The notes beneath the pieces are model-generated. The model saw only the letters and a list, made by a program, of their open reading frames with translations. It was not told where the DNA came from and did no database searches. The translations under genes were made by a program, and so were the position numbers. Below, piece after piece: positions 44,994-58,238 of a DNA stretch of 64,000 bases. Position 1 is the stretch's first letter, and each line of letters starts with the position of its first letter. The DNA comes from Neocallimastix lanati (nom. inval.) (taxonomy: Eukaryota; Neocallimastigomycota; Neocallimastigomycetes; Neocallimastigales; Neocallimastigaceae). Location of the stretch: contig JACVTC010000034.1 of NCBI GenBank assembly GCA_016946835.1, forward strand, positions 122,001-186,000, in the 5' to 3' direction.

Positions 44994-45220
44994 TTAATAT
45001 TCTTTTTTTTTCCAAACTCCTTCAATTTTCCTTTTGTAATTATTGTAAGATAAAGATTCTTCTCTTTTTAAATGATAAATCAATTCATATAAAGAAGGTT
45101 TTTTGTAAAACAATTTTTTTAAGTAATTGTTAAAAGATTCTAAAGTATTATTTGTTATGTGGTTTATATCGTTATAATAATTCCAATATTGAATATCATA
45201 TTTATATAAATAAGTCTTAT
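44994..45220 (-). pseudogene. MULE transposase C-terminal fragment
   Basis: Open for about 75 codons on the minus strand. It shows 'YWNYYNDI', then TNNTLESFNNYLKKLF, then 'KPSLYELIYHLKREE', which resembles the region after the catalytic domain in MULE/FLYWCH-type transposases (Trp-Asn, then TNN.lEs.n..lk, then P.l..li..l..e). It ends at TAA 44994-44996 after a poly-A tract that may hide a frameshift. No catalytic domain remains. Confidence 0.55.
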
Positions 45221-45445
45221 TAAAATATTTATCTTTTTTATTTTTTATTTATTTTTTATTTACTTTGTTATATATATATATATTTTTTTACTGTAAATGT
45301 TTTTAAAATTAAAAAAAAAAAAATAAAAATAAAAATAAAAATAAATTTAACCCTATTCCTATTCATTTATTTTTACAAGCCACATTGTAATACATGAATA
45401 AATGATCAAACATAAATTATGTCGAAATGCAATACTCCCAATTAC

Positions 45446-47900
45446 TATTTAATAAATTTTTTAATTCCAAATTTTTATTTCTATTTTATAAATGTAATAT
45501 AATATTAATATAATATTAATATATTTTATAATTTAACAATGATATATATTGTATTATATTAATAACCTTGTAATAATAAAGAAAATATATTATTTATTTA
45601 ATTGTAATATATTATTTTTATATAATTTTTACTATTAATATATGCTCGAATAAACTTTCGTATTTATTTATATATTTTTTATTTAATTATGTGTTACAAT
45701 TTTTTTTTTTTTTTTTAGATACGATAATCTCTTTTTTTTTTTTTTTTTTTTTTTTTAGACAGGGAAGAAGATAATCTCTGATGGTCCGCTTTATTATCTA
45801 CTTGTTATTGAGTCCATTCCTTGAATATATGTAATGAAATTCAAAAATTATTCGTACGTGAATGTAACACTTTTTTTATTTAGTTTTTTTTTTTTTTTTT
45901 TTTATTATTATTATTATTACCATAATTAGTAATAAACCATTGTGTGTCTACGAATGTGCAACTGGGGAGAAATCCTGCTACAGTCGTTAAAAAAAAAAAA
46001 AAAATTACCATAATTATTATTATTCTTAATTATTATTATAATTATAATTATAAAAAGTAAATAAATTTACATATATATTTAAGTAAAATTTAATTCTTTA
46101 GATGTTAGCGTAATAATATTATGATTATGTTTTCCAACATCATTGGATTAGACGTAATTTTATAATTAATACCTACAATACTCATATTTCTATTTTAAAT
46201 TCAATAAAATGAAAAATAAAAAATTAAATATTATTAAACATTATTTTATTACTTATTAAATATTTATTTGTTTAATAAAATTTAAGTCACTTTTACATAA
46301 ATGATCTAGTTAAGTACACCTTCTTTTGATTTATAACCAAGTTTCGAAATGCAACTTCCAAAAAATTTCCATGGTTTGATAATAAATATAATCTAATCCA
46401 TGAAAATGTTTATTTTTCTATTAATTAAAGTTTATTAAAAAAAAAAAAAATTGAGATTTTCCAAATATTAAAATTTGGAACGAAAAACATTAAAAATAAT
46501 TCCAACAATCATTAAAAAACATTTTCAATGTAAATAAATAAAACAAAAAATTAACTTTATTATTATAATTAAAAATAATAATAGTATAAATATCTATTTA
46601 TCAATGTAACGTATTATCATTTTTAAAAATATATATATTTTTTCCTATTATTTTATATTATGGATATATATTTTATCTTCAGTGGTTTAGACGTTCATCA
46701 TATATTTAAAGGGACTTATGGATAGAAAAATAAATAAAAGTATAGAATTATTTATGTTATTAATTTCATTCTTAATTTTATATTCATTCTATACTATACT
46801 ATTATTTTAAAAAAATGATAAATTTAAAAATATTTTAATAATTATATTTGAAAAAAATTTTTTTTTTTTTTTATTTAAAAAAATATATTAATTAGTTGAA
46901 AGAAATGAGATTAATAATTTTAACTTTCATAATATATATAAATGAATATGTTAGTACCGAAACGTCATATATTATATATATAAATAAATATATGACAAGT
47001 TTTTTGTAGACATGAGTTGAGAACATTTTGTTAGTTACCATTATAGCAACGTTATATAAGGAATAAAATCTAGTTTGAAAAAAAATTTTTATTATTGATT
47101 ATTTTGTATCTTACCTATTAATTATTTATTTTTTTAAATAAAAATAAATTAGTAAAAGTAGTAAATTTGTAATTCTACTATGTATATTCAAAATTTTATT
47201 ATATATATTAAGAATAAAAATTTTTTAAAAAGAATTTAATATAAAAAATCAATCCTTTCTAATAAGTATACGAAAATCTCATTTAATAAATTGAAAATTA
47301 ATAATAATGAATATTTTAAAAAAAAAAAAAAATTAATGAAACTCTTAATTAATAAAATTTTATATATGATTTTTTTATTTATTTTGTAAAAAAAACTAAA
47401 TTAGATTAATTAGATACATATATGAAGTTTAAATTTGGTTTAAAAAAATATTCAATGTTTATCTCTAAAATGTTCACAATTCTTTTGGTTTTTTTTTTTT
47501 TTTTTGGATTGAACAAATTAAATGTGGATTCAAATTTAAAAGAAGATGAAAATATCTAAAATATAAATTTAAAGTATTAATTTTGTTTTTAAGACTTTTA
47601 TATACAATATTAATTCAATACAAATTTGAGTTGATTAGTTACTTCTTATAGTAATTCTATTTTTTTCTGATTCTAAAATATGTCATTCCTTTTTTTTCTG
47701 TATTCTGCTTTTCTAATAATGAATCTGAAAAGTCATATGTTCTTTATATAGTAATCAAAATAAATATATATATTAAGAATTTTTTTTTATTAGTTTTAGT
47801 TTTATTTTTAATAAAAAATAAAAAATAATATCAATGTATTTTTTAAATTAATAATATATATGCATATTATAATATAAAAATATATATTAATTTTTTTTTT
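45446..47900. other. Gene-free region with scattered transposon-like debris
   Basis: Patches of normal complexity (about 45760-45990 and 46310-46400) break AT-only sequence. The GATAATCTCT motif occurs twice near 45723 and 45770, and CGAAATGCAACTTCC near 46346 resembles the MULE end. No frame, LTR or RNA gene could be supported. Confidence 0.5.
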
Positions 47901-48149
47901 TTATTTTATTTTTATTTTTAGATTTTAATTTTTAATGGAATAGTTAATAATTTTTACTTTTTTTTTTTTTTTTTTTATTTTTATTTTTAAATATGATCTA
48001 ATAATTTTTTTAGGAAAAATAATAAATATGTATTATTATATAATTTATTTTAATTTTTTTTTTTTTTAACGTAAAATATATGGATTGATTTATTTTATTT
48101 ATTTACTAATTTACACTTTAATTTCTGGCTTAAAGTGTTCTATATTACA

Positions 48150-48170
48150 GATTAAGAGTCTCAGTGACTC
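48150..48170 (+). promoter_or_regulatory. Primer-binding site of decayed copia element 2
   Basis: GATTAAGAGTCTCAGTGACT follows ...TATTACA, the probable LTR end at 48149. It shares GATTAAGAGTCTCA with the intact element, so the same tRNA-Lys(CUU) half-tRNA primer is inferred. Confidence 0.6.
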
Positions 48171-48272
48171 AATATTTCATTTAAATTTATTAATATCAAA
48201 ATTCAATGTATTAAAATATTAATAAACATTCATTAAATTTTAAAATAAAGAAATATTAGTAGTCATATGAAA

Positions 48273-49366
48273 ATGACTAAATCAGAAAATTCAACAACTA
48301 CAGAAAGTTTTACAAAAACTTCAATTACGGAAAATCTAGATTATTACAAAAGGCTCTTTATGGACTCAAACAAGCATGAAGTGTTTATTTGGTAAATATA
48401 AAAATAATAAATTATACATATTACTAACACTTTATGTTGATGAAATATTAATTGTAGGAGAGAATAAAGAAATTACCAAAGTTGTTACAAAGATAAAACA
48501 TAAATACAAAGCTTCTACAGATAAAACAGCAAACAAAATTACTGGAATTAACATAATCAAAACAAATACAGGCCTCAAAATTAATCAAAAAGATTATATT
48601 GAAAAAATGTTAACTAACTATAATATAAATAATACAATACAAAATAACTAGAACACCATGAATTAATGAAAAAATTAAAGGATAGAGTAAACTCTGGAAA
48701 AATTAATAAAATTGATTATAAAAGATTGATTGGATCTTTATTATATGTATCAACTAAAAAAGGACCTGATATAATATTTGCAGTAAATCAAGCTGCAAGA
48801 TTTTTTGCGAATCCAACAATGGCTGATTTGAATGTAGGTATTTAGATATTATAATACCTTAAAAGTACAAAGGACTATTCAATTCATTATAACAAAAAGA
48901 AAATTTTAAGAGCTTATTGTGATGCAGGCTTCGTTGATGATGAAATTAAAAGAAGATCCACTTCAGAATATATTTTTATATTATCAAATAATCCAATATC
49001 ATGGAAATCAATTACTTTGATAAATATAACTTTATTAATCACGGAAGCCGAATACTCAAGCCTAATAGAATGAACAAAACAAGCTATATGGATAAAAAAA
49101 AAATAGTAAATAAAATATTAAATAAAAATATTATAATTAATATTAGAATAGATAATAAATTATGTAAGGATATAGATGAAAATGAAAACAAAAAGGGACG
49201 ATGCAAAAATATGGATATAAAATACAAATAAGTTTAAGATGAAATTATAAAAAATGAAATTAAATAAACACTCATTGGCTCTAGCTCAATGATGGCAAAT
49301 CCATTAATCATAAGTATTTCTGGACCCAAACTTAAATACTTTGCCGATTTCATCATAGAAATGTAG
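48273..49366 (+). pseudogene. Decayed copia gag-pol, mostly deleted
   Basis: A short gag start (MTKSENSTTTESFTKT) is fused by a large deletion to the reverse transcriptase at ALYGLKQA. Then follow YVDE (YVDD in the intact copy), GINIIKTNTGLKINQKDYIE, a PDI.FAVNQAAR block, RNase H with YCDAGF, ITEAEY and IRIDNKLCKDIDENENK...RCKNMDI, and a C-terminal GPKLKYFADFI. Several stops and frameshifts break it. It is clearly related to, but more diverged than, the element at 26367-31779. Confidence 0.85.
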
Positions 49367-49388
49367 AAAATGTCAATGTTGGTGGGAA

Positions 49389-49730
49389 TGCTATATATTA
49401 CAGTTATGTGCTCAATTTTATTGTTCGTTATACTACATTAATAAGTGTAAAATATTTTTATTCGATAATATAATGCAGGGTAAGGTTAAATGTTACCAAT
49501 AATGTTAGACTATTATAGAAATGATTTTAAATAGCATGTAATGACATATACTTAAATGAATAGGTCTTTCTTAATGTAAAAGCAATAAAATAAATAAATA
49601 AACACATAATAAAATATAATTATCATATCTGATTTTGAATACTATTATTAACATTTAATAAACATATGAAAAACTTTTGAATAATAAAATAACTCTCTTT
49701 TTCTATTTATAAATATTTAATAAATAATAG
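49389..49730 (+). repeat. Probable degenerate 3' LTR of copia element 2
   Basis: Begins TGCTATATATTACAG directly after a purine tract (GGTGGGAA), the expected 3' LTR position. The right end is uncertain; a GATTAAGAGA motif near 49730 resembles the start of a primer-binding site. The 5' LTR start was not found. Confidence 0.45.
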
Positions 49731-50133
49731 ATTAAGAGATAAAATGGCATATATAATTATATATTAAAAAAAATAATATATATATTATATATAACTATTA
49801 CATACATAATTAATAAAATTTAAGTATATATATAAAAAAAAAAAAAACAATTAATGTACATTGTAATAATGAATTGATGTTTAAATTATAAAAATATAAA
49901 TAATTTTAGTATAAATATTTTAATTTATAAATTAAAACTGTAAAAAATATTAATTGTAAATATATAAATTTTAAAAATTTTAATAAATGAAACATTTTTG
50001 ATAATTTCTTTTTTTTTTTAAAAAAAATATTATTTTTATTATATCATTATATTAAAATTATTTAATGTTTTTTTTTTTTTTTTTTTTTTATAAATGGAAC
50101 ATTTTTGATTACCTTAAATAGTATTCTTTGAAA

Positions 50134-50164
<31 letters not shown>

Positions 50165-51482
50165 TAATACTCCCTGGTTTCTATAAATTTATAATATTAT
50201 ATTTTATTTTAGTGATAATTGTGTTTAATTTTCAAAGAATGATGTAAATTATTAGATATTAGATATATATACACTAAATAATAGTAAAAATACATCATAA
50301 TGGATTCATTAATATATAATATATATAGATAATGTTAGTTAAAATATTAAAATATAAAATAATATTGGAACATATAGTATAATTAATATTTTTTAAAATG
50401 TTTTAAGAGATTTTATTTTTAATAAAAAAAATTATTACAATTTTTTTTTTATATATATATATTAAAAATAAAATCTAATAAAAATTTTATAAAAAATAAA
50501 TTATATAGAATATAAATTTTATTTACCATTAATTTTTTAAATATATTATCCTAGTTATAATAACTTTATTTGTCTTTTGTTTTATCCTATATAAAGTAAG
50601 TATATCTAAAATAATATTTTATATATAGTAAAGTATAAATTTAGATTTGCTATTATTCATTCTTATTAATATTTATTATTTATTATTTTAATGATATTAT
50701 TAATTACGATTATTATTCATATTAATTTTAATTAATAATCAAACTTTATACAAAAGAATTTTTTATAGTAAAAAATAGAATTTTGGATAAAAAATGTGTG
50801 AAACTTTTGATTCAATCAAGATATTAATTTTATACATTTTAAAAAAAAAAAAAAAAATAAAATAAAATAAAATTAAAATTAAAATTAAATAAAAAATTTT
50901 TATATATAAAATTTTTTATATTTTATTTATATTTATTATATTTATTATTTATTTTTAATCCATTATTATCAATATTGTTTTATCATCAAATATATTATTA
51001 AAAAAAAAAAAAAAAAAAAACTGTTTCTTTAAAAAAAAAAAAAAACTGTTTCATTAAAAAAAAAACCGTTTCTTCAAATTCATATTAATTATTATTTTTT
51101 TTCTATTATTATGAAAATTCGTAAAATAAAAAAGTTTAAAAAAATTTTTAGATTAAATGTTTTTTTTTTTTATTTTATTTTATTTTATTTTATTTTATTT
51201 TTTTTTTTTTTATAAAAAAATTTTTATTGATAAATTAAATTTTAATTTTTTTTTTTCTTTAAATTTTTATAAATTTTATTTTTAATAATAATTTAAATAA
51301 TTAAGAAAATTAAATATTTAAATTTCTTAAAAAGGAATAAAAGAATAAAAAATTTTTTTTTTTTTAAATAAAATATTATGTTTCCTTTGAATATTTCAAT
51401 TCAAAAAAAATATTATATAGAAATCCATATAATACTCTTTTTTAAATTTAAATAAATTAATTTTAATAATAATCCAAAATTA
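49731..51482. other. Intergenic, upstream of receptor B, no gene seen
   Basis: AT-rich with TA microsatellites and homopolymers. A short triplicated A-tract plus CTGTTTC/CCGTTTC motif occurs at 51018-51075. No coding segment. Confidence 0.7.
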
Positions 51483-52449
51483 ATGAAATTATTTTTTTTT
51501 ATATTATTTATAATAAATATAAGTAGGTCTTTTTTTTTTTTTTTTTTTTTAACAATATTGAAAAAGTTAATAATTATATATTTAATAATATATTTTTTAA
51601 TAGATGTTTTAAATGCTATTACATTAAAAGCTATAGCATATTTACATAGTATATATGCAGAATATTATACTCAAATTGTTAGAGAATTTAATAACTATAC
51701 AAAGAATAATAACTTAGATATTAACCTAAAATTAACTATTTTATCTGATAGTAACTCAACAAGTTATGTAAATGATTATGGAAATTTAATCACATTTTTA
51801 CTTAAAAAAAAATCTACAAAATATGATATTTATTTTTATTATGACTCTTTCATAAAAGAATATAAACAACATTTTACAAATTTATATAAATATTTAGATG
51901 AAGATTTTTTTAATAAATTTCCACCTGAACTAATTTTAAAAACTAAAAGATCTAATAATGATCTAACAGGAATTGTAATATATATATATATATATAATAA
52001 ATATATAAAATTATAATATCTCAATAATGTTTTCAAAAATGAACAAATATTTTTATTATTATTTATGTAATTTTTTATTTTTATTTTTATTTTTTATAAA
52101 TATATTATCTATAATAAATATTATATATATTTAATAATACAAAAAAAAAAAAAAAAACTGGATTTATTGCTTAAATAATTTTTAGCCATGTACCATAACA
52201 ACAGAATCAATATATTCAAATGAAATATTACTATCGAAATATGGGAAGAAAGCTCCCAAAACATGGGATGAATTTTTAAAAACGGGTAAATATATTTTGG
52301 ATGAAGAAAGAAAACTCAATAATACAGATTTAATAGGATTTAATGGATTATTTTCAGGTATTTTAATAAATATATATAAGTATATATATATATACTATTG
52401 AATCATTTTTTTATTACTACTACTATATTTTATTTATAATATTTATACT

Positions 52450-52491
<42 letters not shown>

Positions 52492-54249
52492 CGTATTTTA
52501 TATATTATATTTTCATTATTATTATCATTAAATTATTTGAATATTAATAAAATGAAAATAAAAAAATATAAAAAAATTTTTTTTTTTTTTATTATAAATT
52601 TTTTAGATGATGATAATGGAAGTTTATCATTATTTGAATTTTTTAACTCTTTCAGAGATTCTAATTCATCACCATACCCATTAGTAAAATCAAAAGAAAC
52701 AAAAGATGCTCTTGAAATGATTAAAAGAATAAAAAATGAATTATCATCAGGTAGAATCTTATGTATTCTTTATATAAAATTTAATATTAATAATTATAAA
52801 TTGATATTAATTTTACATATATATATATAAATATACATTCATAATAATAAATATATATATATATAAGATGAAATATTTAGATCGGGAATGGAATTATCAA
52901 TACAGAAATTAATAACAGGAAAAGCAATATTTTTAAAATTGTTCTATATGGGACATTTACCAAATTATATAACTACAGCGATTCCAGGAAAAAAAATTGG
53001 AGTTTCTGGATGTATAGTGTCATCATCTATTATATCAATTAGTCAATATGTTGAAGAAAGTCATAAGAAGGCAGCAGTTGAATTTTTAAGATTTTTTTCT
53101 TCTGAAGAAATTCATAAAAAATATTTAATAAAAAATAATTTACTATCTCCTCTTAATAGTCTCTATGATGATGAAGAAGTATGTACTTGGATCGATTGTG
53201 ATGTACTGAAAAACGCTCAACCCTATTCTGGTACAACTTATAATCTTACTGAATATACAGCAGAATATTATTTTGGAAGATTGAGACAATATGCTTATGA
53301 CTACATTTACGGAAATGAAACAGTATCGAATGTCATAAAAAAAATAGATGATATGAGAAAAATATATTATCTTTCATTGAAAACCGATGATTCTCCAATT
53401 GGACTATTTCTTTTCATTTTTGTTTCAATCATACTAGTAACTATGATTATTTTTACCATTATTTTATATATTAAAAATTATAATATTTACTACAATAATA
53501 CCTTTTTTCCTAATAAAGTTTGGATTATATCACTATTTGGATCAATGATAATTTTAAGTAGCACCTTTACTTTCTACGAAAAACTGAATTCATTCAAATG
53601 TTTTTTACAATTAATAGTTTTTACCAATGGCTTTTTCATTAATATTATTCCAATGTTCTTTCAACTTATTGAATTTTTCCCATTGACTAATATAATATCA
53701 AAATGGTTTCAAAAAAGCATTCATAAATTTCTATTTCTTTCTTTCATCATAATTGCAGTTCTTATATTAATTGGATTATCATTTTTTAAACCATATACTA
53801 TTCAGACTATATCAGTATATGAGGGAGAAAATTATCAAATATGTACGCTGAAAAAGTTATGGGGAATAATAATTATTAAATTTATCTATTTCATTCAAAT
53901 GATATTGCTAATACTATCACTAGTTTTAATATTTTTAGAATGGAATATAAAGGAATACAAAAATTATTTAAAAATTCTAAGTTCGGCATTATCCATTGAT
54001 GTATTACTATTAATCATTTATGAGGTATTTAATTACGTTAGTTTTGGAAGTTATAAATCAGATACTGTTGTTATTTTCTTAATTATATTTTTCCTTTCTG
54101 TATCAAATTTTATATTTATCTATTTGATAAAAATTAATGATATTAATATCAATAATAATACATCTTCTACCATTAATCAAATAGGACATACAAGTTCATC
54201 ATATATACCAACTTTTGCTTCATCAACATATGAAAATATAAAAAGTTAA
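51483..54249 (+). CDS. Class C GPCR-like receptor with solute-binding-protein ectodomain (paralogue B), 5 exons, 702 aa
   Basis: Exons 51483-51522, 51604-51974, 52186-52357, 52607-52750 and 52868-54249; phases 1, 0, 1, 1; 2109 nt. The first four exons are 40, 371, 172 and 144 nt, exactly as in paralogue C. Exon 1 is a signal peptide (MKLFFFILFIIN). The ectodomain (about 15-415) follows the bacterial sugar-binding-protein pattern: 'EFNNYTKNNNLDINLKLTIL', KSTKYDIYFY, then LLSKYGKKAPKTWDEF in exon 3 and a hinge-region GKKIGVSG in exon 5. TM1 is near residues 420-444, with seven segments to about 675. EFNSFKC-type TM3 Cys (NSFKC) and YQICTL loop-2 Cys could form the class C disulfide; LEWNI follows TM5. 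The tail is about 30 residues. Intron 1 (81 nt) is a multiple of three without a stop, so it can be mistaken for coding sequence. Confidence 0.88.
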
Positions 54250-54790
54250 TATAGTAATTTGTTTATTACAACTGAATAATATAAAAATAAAAATAAAAAT
54301 AAAAATAAAAATTAAATTTTCATATATTACTATATTTTTTTAAATTTTTGATATTAAAAGAAATGTAATTATCATTTATCAAAATTGATAAAAATACAAT
54401 TTCATAATCTCTAAATTTTTTTTTTTTTAAAAAAATTAAAAAAAAAAAGTTCAAGGGTTTTATAAAAATTTTTTTATTGTTATTTTTTAAATAAAATAAT
54501 AAAATAATAATTGTTTTTTTTTTTTTTTAAAAAAAAAAAAAAGCATATAAAAAATATATTTATAATTTATTTATTTATTTACTTATTTATAACATAAATT
54601 ATTAGTAAAAATAAATAATGAATCATTCAATTAAAATTTGTTTTAACAATCAAGTAAAATAAAATGCTTTTAATAAAAATAATAATAAAATAATAATAAT
54701 AAATTTTTAATATTACAATATAATTAGAATTGATATATGTAAAATAAGCTTCAAATGTATTGAAACTTATTATAATATAAATATAAATAA
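54250..54790. other. Intergenic, no gene seen
   Basis: AT-only sequence downstream of receptor B with poly-A and poly-T tracts. Confidence 0.7.
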
Positions 54791-54997
54791 TGTATAAGCC
54801 ACAATGTATTAATATTTAAGTATTTAATTTAGAATAATTAAATGCTAGTAACTTTTTATCTTAAATTATAAACGGTATATCACATTCATTGCATTCACAC
54901 TATTTTATTCCATTCATGAATATATCGCCATATGTATTCATTGTATATAAATACACATTTGACATAATTATAAACTATAAATTTTTGACTCTTAACA
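54791..54997 (+). repeat. Probable diverged LTR (solo or end of a decayed element)
   Basis: Starts TGTATAAGCCACAATG and ends CTTAACA, like the copia LTR, and is followed by GATTACGAGTCCCATCTGAC, a variant of the primer-binding site. No matching second LTR was found. Confidence 0.5.
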
Positions 54998-55919
54998 GAT
55001 TACGAGTCCCATCTGACTTTTAAAAAAAAAATTTAAGCAAATGAATCGTTTGTCTGAATCAATATTATGTCAAAGAACAAAAAACTGGAATTTTAAATTA
55101 TGATAAAAGCTGCTCATTATGTCAATTTAAGGAAAACTAATTAAAACTGATCAAAATGATCAAGATTGCAGGCGTAAAAATATAAAATAATTGATATAAA
55201 GAAGTTATTACAAGCAAAATAAAACTCCAAAAAATATAAATAATATTAATTTAATAGGGAAAAACACAGTTAAATGTATATAAAATCAAATTATAGATCT
55301 TCATACTAGAAACTCTTAATTGAAATTATAATTTGATAATTCAACAAATAAAGTTCTAGGCTATTAGTAATGTAATATATCTATGCATAAAGGAATCAAC
55401 TATGTGATAAACCATTTCCACCTCATGAAAACCACAATTTAATAATATATATTGTTACAAAGATTTAAGTTATCATATTTTTAACAATGTTTTTTTGTTA
55501 AACCGAGTATTGATACATGTCGACATACATATATATATGAACAACAATAATAGAGAAGACTATCTGTCAGAGATCCCATACAAAATAGTTTATAATATAA
55601 TACCCGAAATATTTAATGAAAATATTATAGAATGATTATTCCTGAAATAGGTACATTCTAACAATAATAGTATTATTAAACCTAATGTAAAATGGGTTTA
55701 GATAATAACTAATTTAATATAACTATAATATAAACCTTCATAATAAAAGATATATTAAAGTAATAAATATAAGTTATAAACAAATAGATGACGTTTATCC
55801 ATCTTCAAACTGTACTTATTGATTGTAAAGTATTCAAGAAGTTTTACCTATTAAACTTTATCATTAATATTTTAATGATAAAAAATTCAGGTATATATAA
55901 TCTTTTCAGAAATTTTTGA
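54998..55919 (+). other. Decayed retroelement interior, no readable gene
   Basis: Less AT-biased than its surroundings. A short ATG frame at 55041 (MNRLSESILCQRTKN) lies where gag would start, then stops accumulate. No conserved copia motif is readable, so the assignment rests only on position after an LTR-like end. Confidence 0.35.
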
Positions 55920-56045
55920 TTATAAGGGGAAATAGGCAAAATAAAATATAGAACTTATAATATTAAAGGAAAATCTACTTAACTGATTCTCTATGCTGAT
56001 TATTAAAAATCTTTTTTTTTTTTTTTTTTTTTTTTTTGGAAATGA

Positions 56046-57541
56046 ATAAAAATAAAATAAAATAAAATAAAATAAAATAAAATAAAATAAAATAAAATAA
56101 AATAAAATAAAATAAAATAAAATAAAATAAAATAAAATAAAATAAAATAAAATAAAATAAAATAAATAGTAGAAATATAAATATAAAGTACAGATTGAAT
56201 AAAATAAAATAAAATAAAATAAAATAAAATAAAATAAAATAAAATAAAATAAAATAAAATAAAATAAAATAAAATAAAATAAAATAAAATAAAATAAAAT
56301 AAAATAAAATAAAATAAATAGTAGAAATATAAATATAAAGTACAGATTGAATAAAATAAAATAAAATAAAATAAAATAAAATAAAATAAAATAAAATAAA
56401 ATAAAATAAAATAAAATAAAATAAAATAAAATAAAATAAAATAAAATAAAATAAAATAAAATAAATAGTAGAAATATAAATATAAAGTACAGATTGAATA
56501 AAATAAAATAAAATAAAATAAAATAAAATAAAATAAAATAAAATAAAATAAAATAAAATAAAATAAAATAAAATAAAATAAAATAAAATAAATAGTAGAA
56601 ATATAAATATAAAGTACAGATTGAATAAAATAAAATAAAATAAAATAAAATAAAATAAAATAAAATAAAATAAAATAAAATAAAATAAAATAAAATAAAA
56701 TAAAATAAAATAAAATAAAATAAAATAAAATAAAATAAAATAAAATAAAATAAAATAAATAGTAGAAATATAAATAAAAAGTACAGATTAAATAAAATAA
56801 AATAAAATAAAATAAATAGTAGAAATATAAATAAAAAGTACAGATTAAATAAAATAAAATAAAATAAAATAAATAGTAGAATATTAAATAAAAAGTACAG
56901 ATTAAATAAAATAAAATAAAATAAAATAAATAGTAGAATATTAAATAAAAAGTACAGATTAAATAAAATAAAATAAAATAAAATAAATAGTAGAATATTA
57001 AATAAAAAGTACAGATTAAATAAAATAAAATAAAATAAAATAAATAGTAGAATATTAAATAAAAAGTACAGATTAAATAAAATAAAATAAAATAAATAGT
57101 AGAATATTAAATAAAAAGTACAGATTAAATAAAATAAAATAAAATAAAATAAATAGTAGAATATTAAATAAAAAGTACAGATTAAATAAAATAAAATAAA
57201 ATAAAATAAATAGTAGAATATTAAATAAAAAGTACAGATTAAATAAAATAAAATAAAATAAAATAAATAGTAGAATATTAAATAAAAAGTACAGATTAAA
57301 TAAAATAAAAATAAAATAAAATAAAATAAAATAAAATAAAATAAAATAAAATAAAATAAAATAAAATAAAATAAAATAAAATAAAATAAAATAAAATAAA
57401 ATAAAATAAAATAAAATAAAATAAAATAAAATAAAATAAAATAAAATAAAATAAAATAAAATAAAATAAAATAAAATAAAATAAAATAAAATAAAATAAA
57501 ATAAAATAAAATAAAATAAAATAAAATAAAATAAAATAAAA
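56046..57541. repeat. Large compound satellite: (AAAAT)n arrays broken by a conserved spacer
   Basis: Long (AAAAT)n blocks alternate with a 40-50 bp spacer. The spacer has GTAGAAATATAAATATAAAG followed by TACAGATT in the left part, and a GTAGAATATTAAATAAAAAG version in the right part, where about ten compact units of 57 bp follow each other. Long Phe/Ile/Leu/Tyr frames on the minus strand (to about 620 codons) are products of the 5-mer and not genes. Confidence 0.95.
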
Positions 57542-57852
57542 TTAGTACAAGTATATAAAATAAAATAAATATTGAATGTAATAATATAAAAGAACAAGTA
57601 TATAAAATAAAATAAATATTGGATGTAATAATATAAAAGTACAAGTATATAAAATAAAATAAATATTGAATGTAATAATATAAAAATAAAAGTATATAAA
57701 ATAAAATAAATATTGAATGTAATAATATAAAAGTACAAGTATATAAAATAAAATAAATATTGAATGTAATAATATAAAAGTACAAGTATATAAAATAAAA
57801 TAAATATTGAATGTAATAATATAAAAGTATAAGTATATAAAATAAAATAAAA
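57542..57852. repeat. Minisatellite of about 47 bp
   Basis: Six copies of a unit containing AATATTGAATGTAATAATAT and AAAAGTACAAGTATATAAAA, adjoining the larger satellite and ending 380 bp before receptor C. Confidence 0.95.
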
Positions 57853-58204
57853 TAATAAAAATAGAATTAAAAATTATTATTTAAAAATAATGAAATATAT
57901 AAATAAATAAGTTATTATATTTAAAAACTTATAAATATTAAATCATAAAAGAAAAAATAATAATAATAAAATATATGTCAAACAAAATATATGTATAATT
58001 AATAATAATATTATTATATATATATTTTAAAGTTTAGAATGTTAAATAAATCAAAAAAACATATAATATTTTTTTTGATTTATAATTTTTAAACTTTTTT
58101 GAAATACAGAATTATCTAGATATATGAAAAATATTTTTATTTTATTTTTTATTTTTTATTTTTTTTTTTTTTTTTAAAAATTTTATTCTTATTAATAAAT
58201 TTTA

Positions 58205-58235
<31 letters not shown>

Positions 58236-58238
<3 letters not shown>

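Larger units (their letters stand above)
44290..45445 (-). mobile_element. Decayed MULE-type DNA transposon, about 1.1 kb, with terminal inverted repeats
   Basis: A perfect 21-bp inverted repeat (44304-44324, GCATTTCGACATAATTTATGT, against 45410-45430) sits at the ends of a larger imperfect one that extends to about 60 bp on each side. Between them lies a MULE-like transposase C-terminal fragment. The size is far below a full MULE, so it is an internally deleted copy. Target duplications could not be identified. Confidence 0.6.

Noticed and set aside
55920-57785. Open frame of 621 codons on the minus strand made of Phe/Ile/Leu/Tyr
   Set aside because: It is the translation of (AAAAT)n and its spacers; a 5-bp repeat without stops is open in the frames used and carries no protein signal.
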